Origin: Thalassolituus oleivorans MIL-1
GTDB taxonomy: Bacteria > Pseudomonadota > Gammaproteobacteria > Pseudomonadales > Oceanobacteraceae
Assembly: GCF_000355675.1 (NCBI RefSeq)
Contig: NC_020888.1
Span: 62,001-126,000 of the forward strand
Length of the DNA: 64,000 nt
Direction of reading: 5' to 3'
Part shown: piece after piece, positions 9,258 through 18,652 of the stretch
Layout of the letters: every line of letters starts with the position of its first letter
Numbering within the stretch: position 1 is the stretch's first letter
The notes under the pieces: model-generated
What the model was told of the DNA's origin: nothing
Databases searched by the model: none
The model's input: only the letters and a program-made list of their open reading frames with translations
Position numbers and translations under genes: made by a program

Positions 9258-10922
9258 CTATTCAACTAACCAGCTTTGGCGGGTATAAGCCTGAAGCAAA
9301 CAGGGTTTCATCATTGTATTGATACATATTTCTTTTGCATCTAACTCACCTTTACCGAACGCTAATGAGGCAACCAATAACTCTGGCGTAATGAATTGAG
9401 TCTCGACATCAAATTCGCTGATGTTTTTAATTTGTGAACGTACGTTGTTTGGTGTCGTGTCCGAGTACCAAGCGAGATAAAACCCCCAGTCACCGAACGA
9501 TGGGATGTTTTGTCGGTATGGCAGTACGGTAAAACCAGACGCCGATAACGTCGCCCCGATTGCCAAATACGCAGGCTTTGCATGAAACGGAGAGGTAGAC
9601 TGAATGGCAACAAATCCGCCGGGAGTTAAGTGCCGACGTAAACTTTTATAAAACTGTTTGCTGTAAAGTTTAGAGAGTTCGACCGATGACGGGTCCGGTA
9701 GGTCAATAATGATGACATCAAAGGTCACATCTTTAACATTTCTAAGAAAATGCTCGGCATCAAGGTTATAAACAGAGATAGACGCCACTTTTTCTGGGCT
9801 CTCGCCCGAACCGGATCTTTGATATACGGCTTGCTTAAACCCTTCGTTGTGGAGATCTGGTTGGGTTAGGCTAACTTTCGCATTAGCAAACGCATTGTTA
9901 TTCAGCTTGACCAGCGACGAGTTGGTAGACGCAATCTTAATCATCTCTGGATCAAGATCGACGAGCGTAATCGATTGAATGTCTTTATATTTGTTGAGCT
10001 CTCTAAGGGCCAGTCCATCACCGCCACCAAGAACCAGTATGTTTGATCGACGCGGTGAAAGTGACATCGCAGGGTGTACCAAAAAATCATGATAACGAAC
10101 TTCATCCAGTGATGAAAATTGGGTATTGCCATTGATGTAAAGTCGTGTGTCGTCCGTTTTTTTGTTTTCAGTGATGACGATATGTTGGTATTTAGAGGTT
10201 GTTTTAAAAACAATCGGGTCATCGTAAAATCGTTGTTCCAATAAATTGTTGAGCTCTCGATTGTTAAAATACCCCGCAATAAGAACACAAGCTGTGGAGA
10301 TGATAATAAGCAAGATAATGACTGGAGATTGAATAATTCGTTGCTTAAGAAAATAAAGAATGGCAATGGCTGCAATAAAAAAATTAAAGCCCGCAACAAT
10401 AAAACTAATTTCTGTTAACGGGAAGTTTAACAGTAGAAACTTCACCCAGATAATTGCCCCAACAAACGCGCCTATGTAATCCATAGCGTAGACAATGGTT
10501 AAGTTGGTTTTCAACTGAATATTTTGTGCGTCAATAATCCTCATCACCAGAGGAATCTCAAAGCCTATAAGAAAACCGATAGAGAGAATGAAAAAAAACA
10601 GCACCAGCGTGAAGTGTTCGTTCATGTAACCAAAGGCGGCATAAATGGCGAGGGGGGCAAAAGCTCCCAGTAGCGCCATTAAGACTTCGACGCCGATAAA
10701 TTTTTGTAATAAAAAGCGGTCAGACATTTTACTCTGGACAAACCCAGAGACGCCCATCATTAACATCATTGATGCAATAACAATCGAAAACTGCTCAATT
10801 GAGTTGCCTAGGATATACGTTGTAATGGTTGCTAAAACGTATTCATTAACCAAGCCGCTCGCGCCCGTAGAAAACATACAGAACGCGAGAAGCAATGGTA
10901 AGAAGCGAGGCGTGTGACTCAT
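9258..10922 (-). CDS. Membrane-bound spermidine synthase-like aminopropyltransferase
   Basis: 554 residues from ATG 10922, which shares one base with the stop of the preceding DUF350 gene, indicating translational coupling; a longer start at 10967 would run inside that gene. The N-terminal half has about seven hydrophobic helices. The C-terminal half is the Rossmann-type aminopropyltransferase domain: LVLGGGDGLALRELNKY (decarboxy-AdoMet site), VDLDPEMI, and DVIIIDLPDPSS with the catalytic Asp region. Family members transfer an aminopropyl group to putrescine or another amine. The membrane-fused form is commonly found beside DUF350 and DUF4178 genes. No AdoMet decarboxylase gene is nearby, so its aminopropyl donor must come from elsewhere. 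The amine substrate is unknown. Confidence 0.85.
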   Translation of the reverse strand: MSHTPRFLPLLLAFCMFSTGASGLVNEYVLATITTYILGNSIEQFSIVIASMMLMMGVSGFVQSKMSDRFLLQKFIGVEVLMALLGAFAPLAIYAAFGYMNEHFTLVLFFFILSIGFLIGFEIPLVMRIIDAQNIQLKTNLTIVYAMDYIGAFVGAIIWVKFLLLNFPLTEISFIVAGFNFFIAAIAILYFLKQRIIQSPVIILLIIISTACVLIAGYFNNRELNNLLEQRFYDDPIVFKTTSKYQHIVITENKKTDDTRLYINGNTQFSSLDEVRYHDFLVHPAMSLSPRRSNILVLGGGDGLALRELNKYKDIQSITLVDLDPEMIKIASTNSSLVKLNNNAFANAKVSLTQPDLHNEGFKQAVYQRSGSGESPEKVASISVYNLDAEHFLRNVKDVTFDVIIIDLPDPSSVELSKLYSKQFYKSLRRHLTPGGFVAIQSTSPFHAKPAYLAIGATLSASGFTVLPYRQNIPSFGDWGFYLAWYSDTTPNNVRSQIKNISEFDVETQFITPELLVASLAFGKGELDAKEICINTMMKPCLLQAYTRQSWLVE

Positions 10923-11773
10923 TAAAGAATGCCCGCACTCAAAATAAGGGCAATACCCACCTTGCACGCTGAGAGTTGCAGCGATTGTACGATTTTATTG
11001 TCGGATAGAATTTCAGTGACGGTCGTTGAAGTAATAATGAACTTATCGAGCAACAACTCAAACATATAGAGAAATAGCATGCCGACAAACGCAAAGGTTA
11101 AAAACTCCATGGCTTTATCTGTAACGGTTATTGCGTGAGTTTCGCCGATAATAGCGCTCTTCAATATAAGAGAATAAGCAATCAGCTTACCTGAAAGATA
11201 AATACCCGATGCAATTTCTCCTGCTGCAATTGCAGGAATAAAAGCGACTTTTCGTGTTACCACTTTCTCAAAAACTAAGGTGAGTAAAATTAAAATAGCT
11301 TGTCCTGCCGCAAAGTGAACAACCGACGATAGTACGCCACCTTGTTCACCAAGAATGCTGGCGTAGGCAATAATCCCAGTGGCGATTAGCATGCCAAACT
11401 CAACGATGCCAACAGCAATGTTGTTGTTTTTTAATTCTTCTAAGTTGCGTACGCCGGGCAGTACTGCACGATCCGCAATGTATAAGGTACTAAGAATAAA
11501 GCCGATGGCCAGCGCTCCGTATCCCGCCGTCAATAATAAATCGGATACTAATGTCTCGGCCGAGCTGCCCGAAAGCGCACCCAGTAACGCAATAGCTAAA
11601 CCGAGCTGAGCGCCACTACGACGAAGCCCAACGGCAATGTTGCCCCCAGAGAGTTCTGCTTCCGCAGAGTACACCTTGTTTGCACGGAAATTGAGTAGGT
11701 ATTTAAGAATAACCATGAGCAAAAAGCACAAGGCTGCGTAACTAAAATAGATGCCATACTGTTGAAGAATCAT
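10922..11773 (-). CDS. DUF350 integral membrane protein (YjfL-like, duplicated)
   Basis: 283 residues from ATG 11773, with GGAG about nine bases upstream; an upstream in-frame start inside the neighbouring gene is rejected. It is almost entirely hydrophobic, with about eight helices forming two similar halves. Each half has a glycine-rich helix: NIAVGLRRSGAQLGLAIALL in the first and NIAVGIVEFGMLIATGIIAY in the second. This is the DUF350 repeat seen in E. coli YjfL. The function of the family is not established. It sits between the 551-residue unknown and the aminopropyltransferase with coupled or short junctions, implying one membrane complex or pathway. Confidence 0.85.
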   Translation of the reverse strand: MILQQYGIYFSYAALCFLLMVILKYLLNFRANKVYSAEAELSGGNIAVGLRRSGAQLGLAIALLGALSGSSAETLVSDLLLTAGYGALAIGFILSTLYIADRAVLPGVRNLEELKNNNIAVGIVEFGMLIATGIIAYASILGEQGGVLSSVVHFAAGQAILILLTLVFEKVVTRKVAFIPAIAAGEIASGIYLSGKLIAYSLILKSAIIGETHAITVTDKAMEFLTFAFVGMLFLYMFELLLDKFIITSTTVTEILSDNKIVQSLQLSACKVGIALILSAGIL

Positions 11774-11795
11774 GATATTAACTCCGATAATTAAA

Positions 11796-13451
11796 TTATT
11801 TTCCGCCCGCGCCAGGGCCTTTGCCGCGGTTTGAGCTTCCAGCACCACGAACAGACGATGCGGTCTTGTCGGTGTTACCGGTTAGAATGCTTTTGGATAT
11901 ATTCGGGTTGCTTCTATAAAAGGCCCCGTTCTGTCTGGTCGAATACGTTTGACTACCAAACGTACCAAATTCATTGTTCCTACCATAATAAGCACTGGCT
12001 CGATTTCTATTTTGATAGCTGCTGTAGCTCGAAGGTGAATGATGATAACCGCCGCCTAATAGGTCAGAAAAAAATCTGTATTGTGCGTAGTAAATCCAGA
12101 ATGATTGCCCATTAGAATGCTGCCACTGGCCATATTGATTAGCTCCCGTGGCGACGCCATTTTCAACCGTAGGAGGTGCAACAAGTGCCATGCCAATCGG
12201 TTCTGGTGCATTTAATGATTCGGATTCATAGTAACCGTAGGGTTTTGTGACCAGCGCCATTCCTAGGTTGTCATAATTATCCCAAAACTCAGTATCAGAT
12301 ACTTTTTGCATACCGAGTGTCTTAATCTGCTCATTTTCAATAATGGTGTAGGAGTGATAGCCTTTTATCTCTGTCTTGGCTATCCAATATTCCGCGTAGT
12401 TTTCGGAAGATGGCATCCGAGCTCTATAATTAATATTAAGCTCATTCCAGCGAGACTGTGGAATTGCCAATGTGAGGCTGGAACGAAAGGCGCCACCATA
12501 AGAGGCAATAGAGTCCTGAGTTAGGTTGTCAAAATATTCGAAGGTTTCTTCGTCGACGGATATAGGCGGGTAGTTGTAATAAGTACCTTCGCCGCAAAAG
12601 TCTACTTCACACCAACTTTGTCGTCCCACGGTGATCAAATACGTTACTTTTTGATCCGCTAGAATTTTTACATAGCTGCGATCAAGCTCTTTCAATAGCG
12701 TTAAAGTATCTGTTGTGTAGATGGCAGTCAGATTAGTTTGCTTGGTAAGCAGGTTGTAGGTGTCGATGAAAACGGCGTAATCGGGCGAATCCGATGTGTA
12801 CTCTGTTGTTATCGTATCAAACATTTTTTCTGCTTCAGCAAGAAGATCTGCCCCTGCATCTATCTTACTTTGTATGTCTTCTGCTTTATTTAGATGTTTT
12901 TCTGCATAGGTTTTTGCGCTAGACCTCAGTTCCGAAATTCTATTTCTTGCGCCTTCGATTGCAGTCTCACTGCGTTGGTAATAAAGAGTGCTGTTATTGC
13001 GAATATCTAGCAGCTCGTTGGGGCGTTTTTCAATAAATGCTGAAGCTTCGAGCGCATTTTTATTAAGCGTTTTAATTTCTATTATTAATTTTTTGAGTTT
13101 TTCTTCATCTCGATTATGGTTGGTATCGAGAATCGGAATCACAGCGCTACTGTACTTTTCTGAGGCTGAATCAATCAGCGTGTTGGATTCCTGTATCGGA
13201 CTAGACCAGTTTTCTCGCTCAGCGTAAGGCGCTAGAAATTCCCAGTCTTCGCTGCGCTCTAGGTTTTTTATCTCTGATGTTGTTTTGTTAATTATTTTGC
13301 GAGAACTAACAAGACCGTAGTTAAGTGTGGTTGCTTGTTTTATTAAGACGTCGGGCAGTCGATTCATTTCTTTATAGATCAGCCACCCTCCTGCGGCTAA
13401 GAGAAAAACAACAATCGCAGCAAAGATCATATTCGCTTTTGGATTTTGCAT
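11796..13451 (-). CDS. Membrane-anchored coiled-coil protein with Gly/Ser/Tyr-rich tail, unknown
   Basis: 551 residues from ATG 13451 (AAGGAG five bases upstream), overlapping the DUF4178 stop by one base. One transmembrane segment lies near residues 9-26. A long helical region (about 30-230) rich in Lys/Glu/Ser looks coiled-coil. A mixed alpha/beta region (about 250-420) contains two cysteines in WCEVDFCGEGTYYNYPP. The final 100 residues are low-complexity (HHSPSSYSSYQNRNRAS and similar) and end GSSNRGKGPGAGGK. The tail recalls E. coli YjfM (DUF1190), which is also encoded beside a DUF350 gene, but I cannot show homology. No known catalytic motif. It is the least characterised member of the island operon. 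Confidence 0.7.
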   Translation of the reverse strand: MQNPKANMIFAAIVVFLLAAGGWLIYKEMNRLPDVLIKQATTLNYGLVSSRKIINKTTSEIKNLERSEDWEFLAPYAERENWSSPIQESNTLIDSASEKYSSAVIPILDTNHNRDEEKLKKLIIEIKTLNKNALEASAFIEKRPNELLDIRNNSTLYYQRSETAIEGARNRISELRSSAKTYAEKHLNKAEDIQSKIDAGADLLAEAEKMFDTITTEYTSDSPDYAVFIDTYNLLTKQTNLTAIYTTDTLTLLKELDRSYVKILADQKVTYLITVGRQSWCEVDFCGEGTYYNYPPISVDEETFEYFDNLTQDSIASYGGAFRSSLTLAIPQSRWNELNINYRARMPSSENYAEYWIAKTEIKGYHSYTIIENEQIKTLGMQKVSDTEFWDNYDNLGMALVTKPYGYYESESLNAPEPIGMALVAPPTVENGVATGANQYGQWQHSNGQSFWIYYAQYRFFSDLLGGGYHHSPSSYSSYQNRNRASAYYGRNNEFGTFGSQTYSTRQNGAFYRSNPNISKSILTGNTDKTASSVRGAGSSNRGKGPGAGGK

Positions 13452-14086
13452 CACTGCTCCTTATTTATATAAGGTTTCTTTTGCACTACCTGAATCGATG
13501 AGCTTGAGAGTGGTTTGCTTAAAAATGCCTCTCTATCCGGTCGATCATCTTCATTATCCCAAGCTTCAATCGTCAGGTATTGATTGTCAGCCGAGGTGAA
13601 TTCAAACATTCGGACGGCTGCGGGTTCGCTTTCTTCCGTTTTGTAATACAGAGCAGCCCAAGCATCATCTTCGACGTAGTCGTAAGTCTTCCCTTGATAG
13701 GTCACTTGTCCGGATTCGTTCTCCGCAATCTCGGCAAGTGCAGAGAGCGTGATAGTCTGGCCTTTATGTGAGATCTCACGAAGTGCTATTCGAGCAAGGG
13801 TCTCGGTGATTTCTAGCTCGTCGTCGTACTCCCATTCAATCCAGCGGACTTCGGATGTCATCAAGTCCACCAATTGAAGTTCATAAACCCAATAATCATT
13901 TTTCCGTTTTTTAAAGTTATTCCACTTTACGTCCAGGTAGCGCGAGACAGTTACCAGATGGTAATAGGCACCGCCAAATTCAATGTAACCGCCAGCCGAC
14001 AGTTCTGTGATTGAGGTTCCCTGTGGTGCATATGCATTTGGATGAATGCCTCGAATCAATTCAAGCTGATGTTGGGTGTTATACAC
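13451..14086 (-). CDS. DUF4178 domain protein
   Basis: 211 residues, soluble, with no signal or membrane segment. It is rich in aromatic and acidic residues in beta-strand patterns (GGYIEFGGAYYHLVTVSRY, KNDYWVYELQLVD, WIEWEYDDELEI, GQVTYQGKTYDYVED). This fits the DUF4178 family, small beta-rich proteins commonly encoded beside DUF350 and membrane spermidine-synthase genes. The start overlaps the end of the TelA-like gene by 8 bp and the stop overlaps the next start by 1 bp. The biochemical role is unknown; an adaptor for the membrane partners is a guess. Confidence 0.75.
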   Translation of the reverse strand: MYNTQHQLELIRGIHPNAYAPQGTSITELSAGGYIEFGGAYYHLVTVSRYLDVKWNNFKKRKNDYWVYELQLVDLMTSEVRWIEWEYDDELEITETLARIALREISHKGQTITLSALAEIAENESGQVTYQGKTYDYVEDDAWAALYYKTEESEPAAVRMFEFTSADNQYLTIEAWDNEDDRPDREAFLSKPLSSSSIQVVQKKPYINKEQ

Positions 14087-15248
14087 TAGGACCTCCTGAT
14101 TTATTTTCAGGGGTATCTAGTTTTAGCGTCATGTCATCTTCGGTTATGGACATTGACGTCTTCAGATTTCTAGCTTGTTCTGTGCCTTCGACAACAGGTG
14201 CAAGCTCGGCGGTCATCTCTGCTAAGCGCGAACTGGATTCTCGAGCTTTATCTGTGCTGATTCGCATCGTTTCATTGGCGTTGTTAACCGCTTGCATAAG
14301 CTGATCAAATCCTTCTTCTAATTTCTGAAGGCTGATAACCGGGTTGTTGTAAAGATCGCCAATTTCTTGAGTGGCTTGATTGACCGCTTTCGCATTTTGA
14401 GTCATTAAATCGCCGAGACCCGTTTGGAATTCATTCACGGCATCTTTAATCGCTTTTTGCTGGCTGAGTGCGGCCTGAATTCGAAGTGCATTTGTTAATA
14501 CCATTGGACCCACGGACAAGGCGCTTTCAATTTGCTCGCCCAATAGTGAGTTGTTTTCAATCGTTTGATTAATGCTGATAAAAAATTGCATCGCCGCTTG
14601 TTCTTTGGTGCGTAATTCGCGAATACGACGCGCTGCTTTATTTTTGATCGTAGCAAGTTTTTGCACTTCCACCAGATCACTTTGATCGACATCGGCTTCA
14701 AGTTGATCAACTTGAACTAAAAATAATTCACCAATATATACTTCCGATTCGATGTCGCGTTTAGCGTCCATCACTGAGTTGTATTGATTTTCTAAAATAA
14801 TATTACTTTCAATCAGTTGGTCTTTGCCGTTACGAAGGCCGTCAAATATCGCAGTCAGGTGATTGCGCATAGGCTCATAGCGGCGAATAAAACGAGTGAC
14901 TGCTTTGCGTTTAATGCTGGTCGGCACCCAAGAAAACCACCAAGTATTACTCAGTGAATGAGGGTTTAACTCATCCATTGTCGATCTCAGCTCAAGTAGT
15001 TTATTGGCTGTAGGAGAATCACCGTCGACATCTTTTAACAGACTGCTGATGCTCTGTTCCATAATGTCATTTGCTGCGGCCATGCTTTTTTGTGATTGCA
15101 GGCCTAAGGTATCGATAACGCGATTAAGGGCCGGACCTGATTTTTCTTTGGTCGCTACAATTAATGATTTGGCTTTATCGGTTAGCGTTCCAAGTTGCTC
15201 TTCTGAGGCCCACTTTGGCGCTTTTACGGGAGTTTGTGAGTCGGTCAT
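14079..15248 (-). CDS. TelA-like toxic-anion-resistance family protein
   Basis: 389 residues, all-helical and highly charged, without a membrane segment. The middle (residues about 95-330) matches the TelA/KlaA pattern: FIRRYEPMRNHLTAIFDGLR, then a long helical bundle and SVGPMVLTNALRIQAALSQQ, with a helical C-terminus. TelA proteins were linked to tellurite and other envelope stress; their molecular role is unsettled, and they often travel with PspA- or Ter-type membrane-stress genes. ATG overlaps the preceding stop (TAATG). A role in sensing or scaffolding membrane damage with the DUF350/DUF4178 proteins is inferred from context. Confidence 0.82.
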   Translation of the reverse strand: MTDSQTPVKAPKWASEEQLGTLTDKAKSLIVATKEKSGPALNRVIDTLGLQSQKSMAAANDIMEQSISSLLKDVDGDSPTANKLLELRSTMDELNPHSLSNTWWFSWVPTSIKRKAVTRFIRRYEPMRNHLTAIFDGLRNGKDQLIESNIILENQYNSVMDAKRDIESEVYIGELFLVQVDQLEADVDQSDLVEVQKLATIKNKAARRIRELRTKEQAAMQFFISINQTIENNSLLGEQIESALSVGPMVLTNALRIQAALSQQKAIKDAVNEFQTGLGDLMTQNAKAVNQATQEIGDLYNNPVISLQKLEEGFDQLMQAVNNANETMRISTDKARESSSRLAEMTAELAPVVEGTEQARNLKTSMSITEDDMTLKLDTPENKSGGPSV

Positions 15249-15793
15249 TAGGCTTCTCCATCAGTCATGAAACGTTGGTTGAGAAATTCGGCTTTTGATT
15301 TGAATGACTGAACGTCTTTTTTAGCGATCAGCTCATCGATATTTGTTATTTCGGTTTTCAGTTTGCTGAGACTTTGATTCAGACTTGATATGTTTTCTTC
15401 GCTGTCACGCTGTGCTTGGCTCAAGCGGATATATGGATATACGCATTTGTTTGGCAAGTATTCGGACGCGATGCGGCGCACTGTCCAGCTCAACTCGCCA
15501 TCCAGAGTGTCTTGTTCTTCAATGCGAGGGAGTAGGTTGATGAGTGAATCAATAATGTCTTCACAGACAAGCATCGTCTTCTCTGTAATACCACTGATTC
15601 TAATGTCGATATTTAATTTGAGCAGTGTTTCAACGACTAAGTCTGTACGCGCTTTTTTGGGGTCGGTCGTCTCAGCGTTTTGCTTGTCTGTGGATGCGGT
15701 TGTCGATTTTTTATTGGTTTTATTTAGGATGATCCATGCCGCGATGGTGATGGCCAGTATAATAGCTAGGGCGATTAATATTCCTATAGTCAT
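15248..15793 (-). CDS. N-terminally anchored helical protein, first gene of island operon
   Basis: 181 residues. A single N-terminal transmembrane helix (residues 3-23, very Ile/Ala-rich) is followed by a Lys/Thr linker and a cytosolic helical domain with a conserved-looking core (LLKLNIDIRISGITEKTML, WTVRRIASEYLPN). No family recognised. It is encoded immediately before the TelA-like gene with a TAATG overlap, so it probably anchors or partners that protein. The 157 bp upstream of its start (15794-15950) must contain the operon promoter; no sure -35/-10 pair was identified. Confidence 0.7.
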   Translation of the reverse strand: MTIGILIALAIILAITIAAWIILNKTNKKSTTASTDKQNAETTDPKKARTDLVVETLLKLNIDIRISGITEKTMLVCEDIIDSLINLLPRIEEQDTLDGELSWTVRRIASEYLPNKCVYPYIRLSQAQRDSEENISSLNQSLSKLKTEITNIDELIAKKDVQSFKSKAEFLNQRFMTDGEA

Positions 15794-15950
15794 ATTTCTT
15801 CCTTAAGGTCGATGCCTCACCTGCGCAATAATATTTAAGGTGGGGGCGGTATTATGCATGATTTATGCACCGGATTTATATTTTTGGGTGTGAAATCTTC
15901 CCGATGCGTCTTCATTTAATGTGTTAACAATTGCTCAGGAATCTGAGGTG

Positions 15951-16255
15951 GAGTTACTCCACCGTCACACTCTTGGCCAAATTACGCGGCTGGTCTACAT
16001 CCGTCCCTTTGATCACGGCTACGTGGTAGCTAAGCAACTGCAGCGGCAGGGTGTAAACAATCGGCGCGATGATGGCGTCGCAATGCGGTACTTCCATGAC
16101 CTTCATATTGCGTTCTGGGCGAATATAAGCGGCTTCATCTGCGAATACGAAGAGCTCACCGCCACGGGCGCGCACTTCTTCAATATTCGATTTTAACTTT
16201 TCGACCAAGTCGTTATGCGGTGCCACGACAACAATCGGCATTTCGGCGTCGATCA
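15951..16255. repeat. Intact copy of duplicated glmS 3' end
   Basis: This segment is the source-like copy of the diverged fragment at 7712-7912, in the same orientation. The match starts at the same base just outside the glmS stop codon in both copies, which marks the junction. Confidence 0.85.
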
Positions 16256-17777
16256 AAGCCAGTGGCCCATGTTTTAACTCACCGGCGGCGTAGGCTTCAG
16301 CATGTATGTAGCTGATTTCTTTTAGCTTTAGCGCGCCTTCCATCGCAATCGGATATTGATCGCCACGGCCTAAGAAGAGGGCGTGGTTTTTCTCGGCGAA
16401 GTGTTCTGCCAGTTGTTCGATTGCTGGGTCCATGGTGAGGGCTTTTTCGATTAAACCCGGCAGTAAGGTCAGCGCATTGGCGACGTTCTGTTCAGCGGCA
16501 GCTGTTAAGCCGCGGCCACGACCTAGTGCGACGGTTAACAGTAGCAGGGCAACGAGTTGAGTGGTGAAGGCTTTGGTTGAGGCAACACCAATTTCGGTAC
16601 CCGCACGAGTCAGTAGCGCCATATCGGATTCGCGTACTAGTGAAGAACCCGGTACGTTGCAGATGGTGAGCGAACGAGTAAAACCGAGTTCTTTGGCTAA
16701 GCGCAGGGCGGCAAGGGTGTCAGCCGTTTCGCCACTTTGTGAAATCGTTACTAACAGGCTATTTGGGCGTACAACTGACTTGCGATAACGAAATTCTGAG
16801 GCGATTTCGATATTGCAGGCAATGCCGGCCAGTTCTTCAATCCAGTAACGGGCCGTCATACCGGCGTGATAGCTAGTGCCGCAGGCAATGATTTGCACTT
16901 GGTCGATATCGCTTAAATCACCGAGTGCTTCCAGATTGAGTTTCCCGCCCACTAAGCGACCTTCGAGGGTATTGGTAATAGCGGTTGGCTGCTCGTAGAT
17001 TTCCTTCAGCATGTAGTGGCGGAATTCGCCTTTGTCACCGGCGTCGTGCTCAACCGTCGTTTCGGAGGCTGTGCGTTCTGTTGGTTCATTACCGGCGTCG
17101 AAGATACGCACGTCCGAACGGGTAATTTCTGCGACGTCGCCTTCTTCGAGGTAAGCAAATTTGCGTGTTACGGGGAGTAAGGCTAATAAGTCGGAGGCAA
17201 CAAAGTTTTCACCAATGCCATAGCCAATCACGAGTGGGCTACCTGAGCGCGCTACGATCATGCGCTCTGGATCATTGCGGTCGATGACGACCATGCCGTA
17301 AGCGCCTTCAAGCAAGGTGCGTGCTGCCATCACCGCTGCCAGCAAACGATTGTCACCGCTGGCATCGCGCAATTCGCGTTCAACGAGGTGAGCGATGACT
17401 TCAGTATCGGTTTGTGAGCTAAATACATAGCCTTGGCTTTGCAGCTCGCGACGCAGGTGTTCGTGATTTTCGATAATGCCATTGTGTACTACAGCAATGT
17501 CACCAGAGACATGTGGGTGAGCGTTGACTTCGGAAGGTTCGCCATGAGTTGCCCAGCGCGTATGCGCAATACCAGTGCCACCAGGAACGGGTTCGGCATC
17601 AATGGCCTCTGCCAGCGATTGAACTTTGCCCATGCGGCGCACGCGCACTAGCGCTTGGGCTGGGTTGATTACTGCGACACCGGCGGAGTCATATCCGCGA
17701 TACTCTAGGCGACGTAGGCCTTCCAATAGGATTTGAACCACATCGCGTTGGGCGACTGCTCCGACGATTCCACACAT
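15954..17777 (-). CDS. glmS: Glutamine-fructose-6-phosphate aminotransferase (isomerizing)
   Basis: 607 residues from ATG 17777. Met is followed by Cys2-Gly-Ile-Val-Gly, the N-terminal nucleophile of the glutaminase domain. This domain (to about residue 240) is followed by two SIS sugar-isomerase domains ([13 protein letters not shown] and [15 protein letters not shown] mark the first; [19 protein letters not shown] the second) and the conserved end [13 protein letters not shown]. It makes glucosamine-6-phosphate from fructose-6-phosphate and glutamine for peptidoglycan and LPS. It starts one base after the DeoR-type regulator stops, a common glmS arrangement. The last 300 bp have a second, decayed copy 8.2 kb away. 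Confidence 0.97.
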   Translation of the reverse strand: MCGIVGAVAQRDVVQILLEGLRRLEYRGYDSAGVAVINPAQALVRVRRMGKVQSLAEAIDAEPVPGGTGIAHTRWATHGEPSEVNAHPHVSGDIAVVHNGIIENHEHLRRELQSQGYVFSSQTDTEVIAHLVERELRDASGDNRLLAAVMAARTLLEGAYGMVVIDRNDPERMIVARSGSPLVIGYGIGENFVASDLLALLPVTRKFAYLEEGDVAEITRSDVRIFDAGNEPTERTASETTVEHDAGDKGEFRHYMLKEIYEQPTAITNTLEGRLVGGKLNLEALGDLSDIDQVQIIACGTSYHAGMTARYWIEELAGIACNIEIASEFRYRKSVVRPNSLLVTISQSGETADTLAALRLAKELGFTRSLTICNVPGSSLVRESDMALLTRAGTEIGVASTKAFTTQLVALLLLTVALGRGRGLTAAAEQNVANALTLLPGLIEKALTMDPAIEQLAEHFAEKNHALFLGRGDQYPIAMEGALKLKEISYIHAEAYAAGELKHGPLALIDAEMPIVVVAPHNDLVEKLKSNIEEVRARGGELFVFADEAAYIRPERNMKVMEVPHCDAIIAPIVYTLPLQLLSYHVAVIKGTDVDQPRNLAKSVTVE

Positions 17778-17778
17778 A

Positions 17779-18579
17779 TTATTGTTCTCCGGTTTTATTC
17801 TGGGTTGCAGAGATGTCGGCAATAATGACCTCGACACCGTGCTGCTCAATTTGAGTTTTGGCGCTTGTGCTTAAGCGCTTATCTGTGACCAAAACGTCAA
17901 TCTGACGCCATGGAATTTCTAAATTTGGAATACGGCGGCCTACCTTGTCGGCCTCGGCCATTACGATAATCTGCTTTGCTGATTCGGCCATCACCCGGCT
18001 TAAACCGAGTAATTCGTTAAAGGTGCTGGTTCCTCGCTCTAAATCAATGCCATCGCAGCCAATAAAAAGCTGGTCGAAGTCGTATGAGCGTAATACTTGT
18101 TCGGCAATTTGCCCTTGGAAAGAGTGCGTTTGGGCATCCCAAGTTCCGCCTGTCATTAACAAGGTCGGCGCTGAGGTTAACGCCAGTACGGCATTGGCGG
18201 TGCGCATCGAGTTGGTCATGACGACCAGCTGGCTATAGCGACTGAGATGAGGAATCAGAGTCGTCGTTGTGCTGCCAAAATCGATAAGGATACGAGTGTC
18301 ATCACGGATCAGGCGAGAAGCGGCAGCTCCTATTGCTATCTTTCGATTCGAAACTTCAGTGTCGGTTCCATCGTTTGTTGTATCGGCAGCAAAAGATGGA
18401 ACTGCCCCTCCGTATCGTCGCACTAGCTTTCCCGCTTCTTCTAATGCGGTAAGGTCTTTGCGAATGGTAACTTCAGAGGTATTCAGCAGGTGTGATAGCT
18501 CGTCGACCTGAACGCGGCCACATTCGGCCAAGCGTTGTAAAATTTGCTCACGGCGAGCAAGGGTGGGTCGACGAGTCAT
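17779..18579 (-). CDS. DeoR/GlpR-family transcriptional regulator
   Basis: 266 residues. An N-terminal winged HTH ([20 protein letters not shown], then [26 protein letters not shown]) is followed by the DeoR sugar-phosphate sensor domain ([51 protein letters not shown]). It directly precedes glmS with one base between them, so it probably adjusts amino-sugar synthesis in response to a phosphorylated sugar. This is inferred from context and from similar regulator-glmS pairs in Pseudomonas relatives. Confidence 0.9.
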   Translation of the reverse strand: MTRRPTLARREQILQRLAECGRVQVDELSHLLNTSEVTIRKDLTALEEAGKLVRRYGGAVPSFAADTTNDGTDTEVSNRKIAIGAAASRLIRDDTRILIDFGSTTTTLIPHLSRYSQLVVMTNSMRTANAVLALTSAPTLLMTGGTWDAQTHSFQGQIAEQVLRSYDFDQLFIGCDGIDLERGTSTFNELLGLSRVMAESAKQIIVMAEADKVGRRIPNLEIPWRQIDVLVTDKRLSTSAKTQIEQHGVEVIIADISATQNKTGEQ

Positions 18580-18652
18580 TAATAAGGTTTCGTTTCGAAA
18601 TTTAGCTGAGCAAAATAATCAAAACGAAACTAAATGGCAAGTGTTGTCTTCA

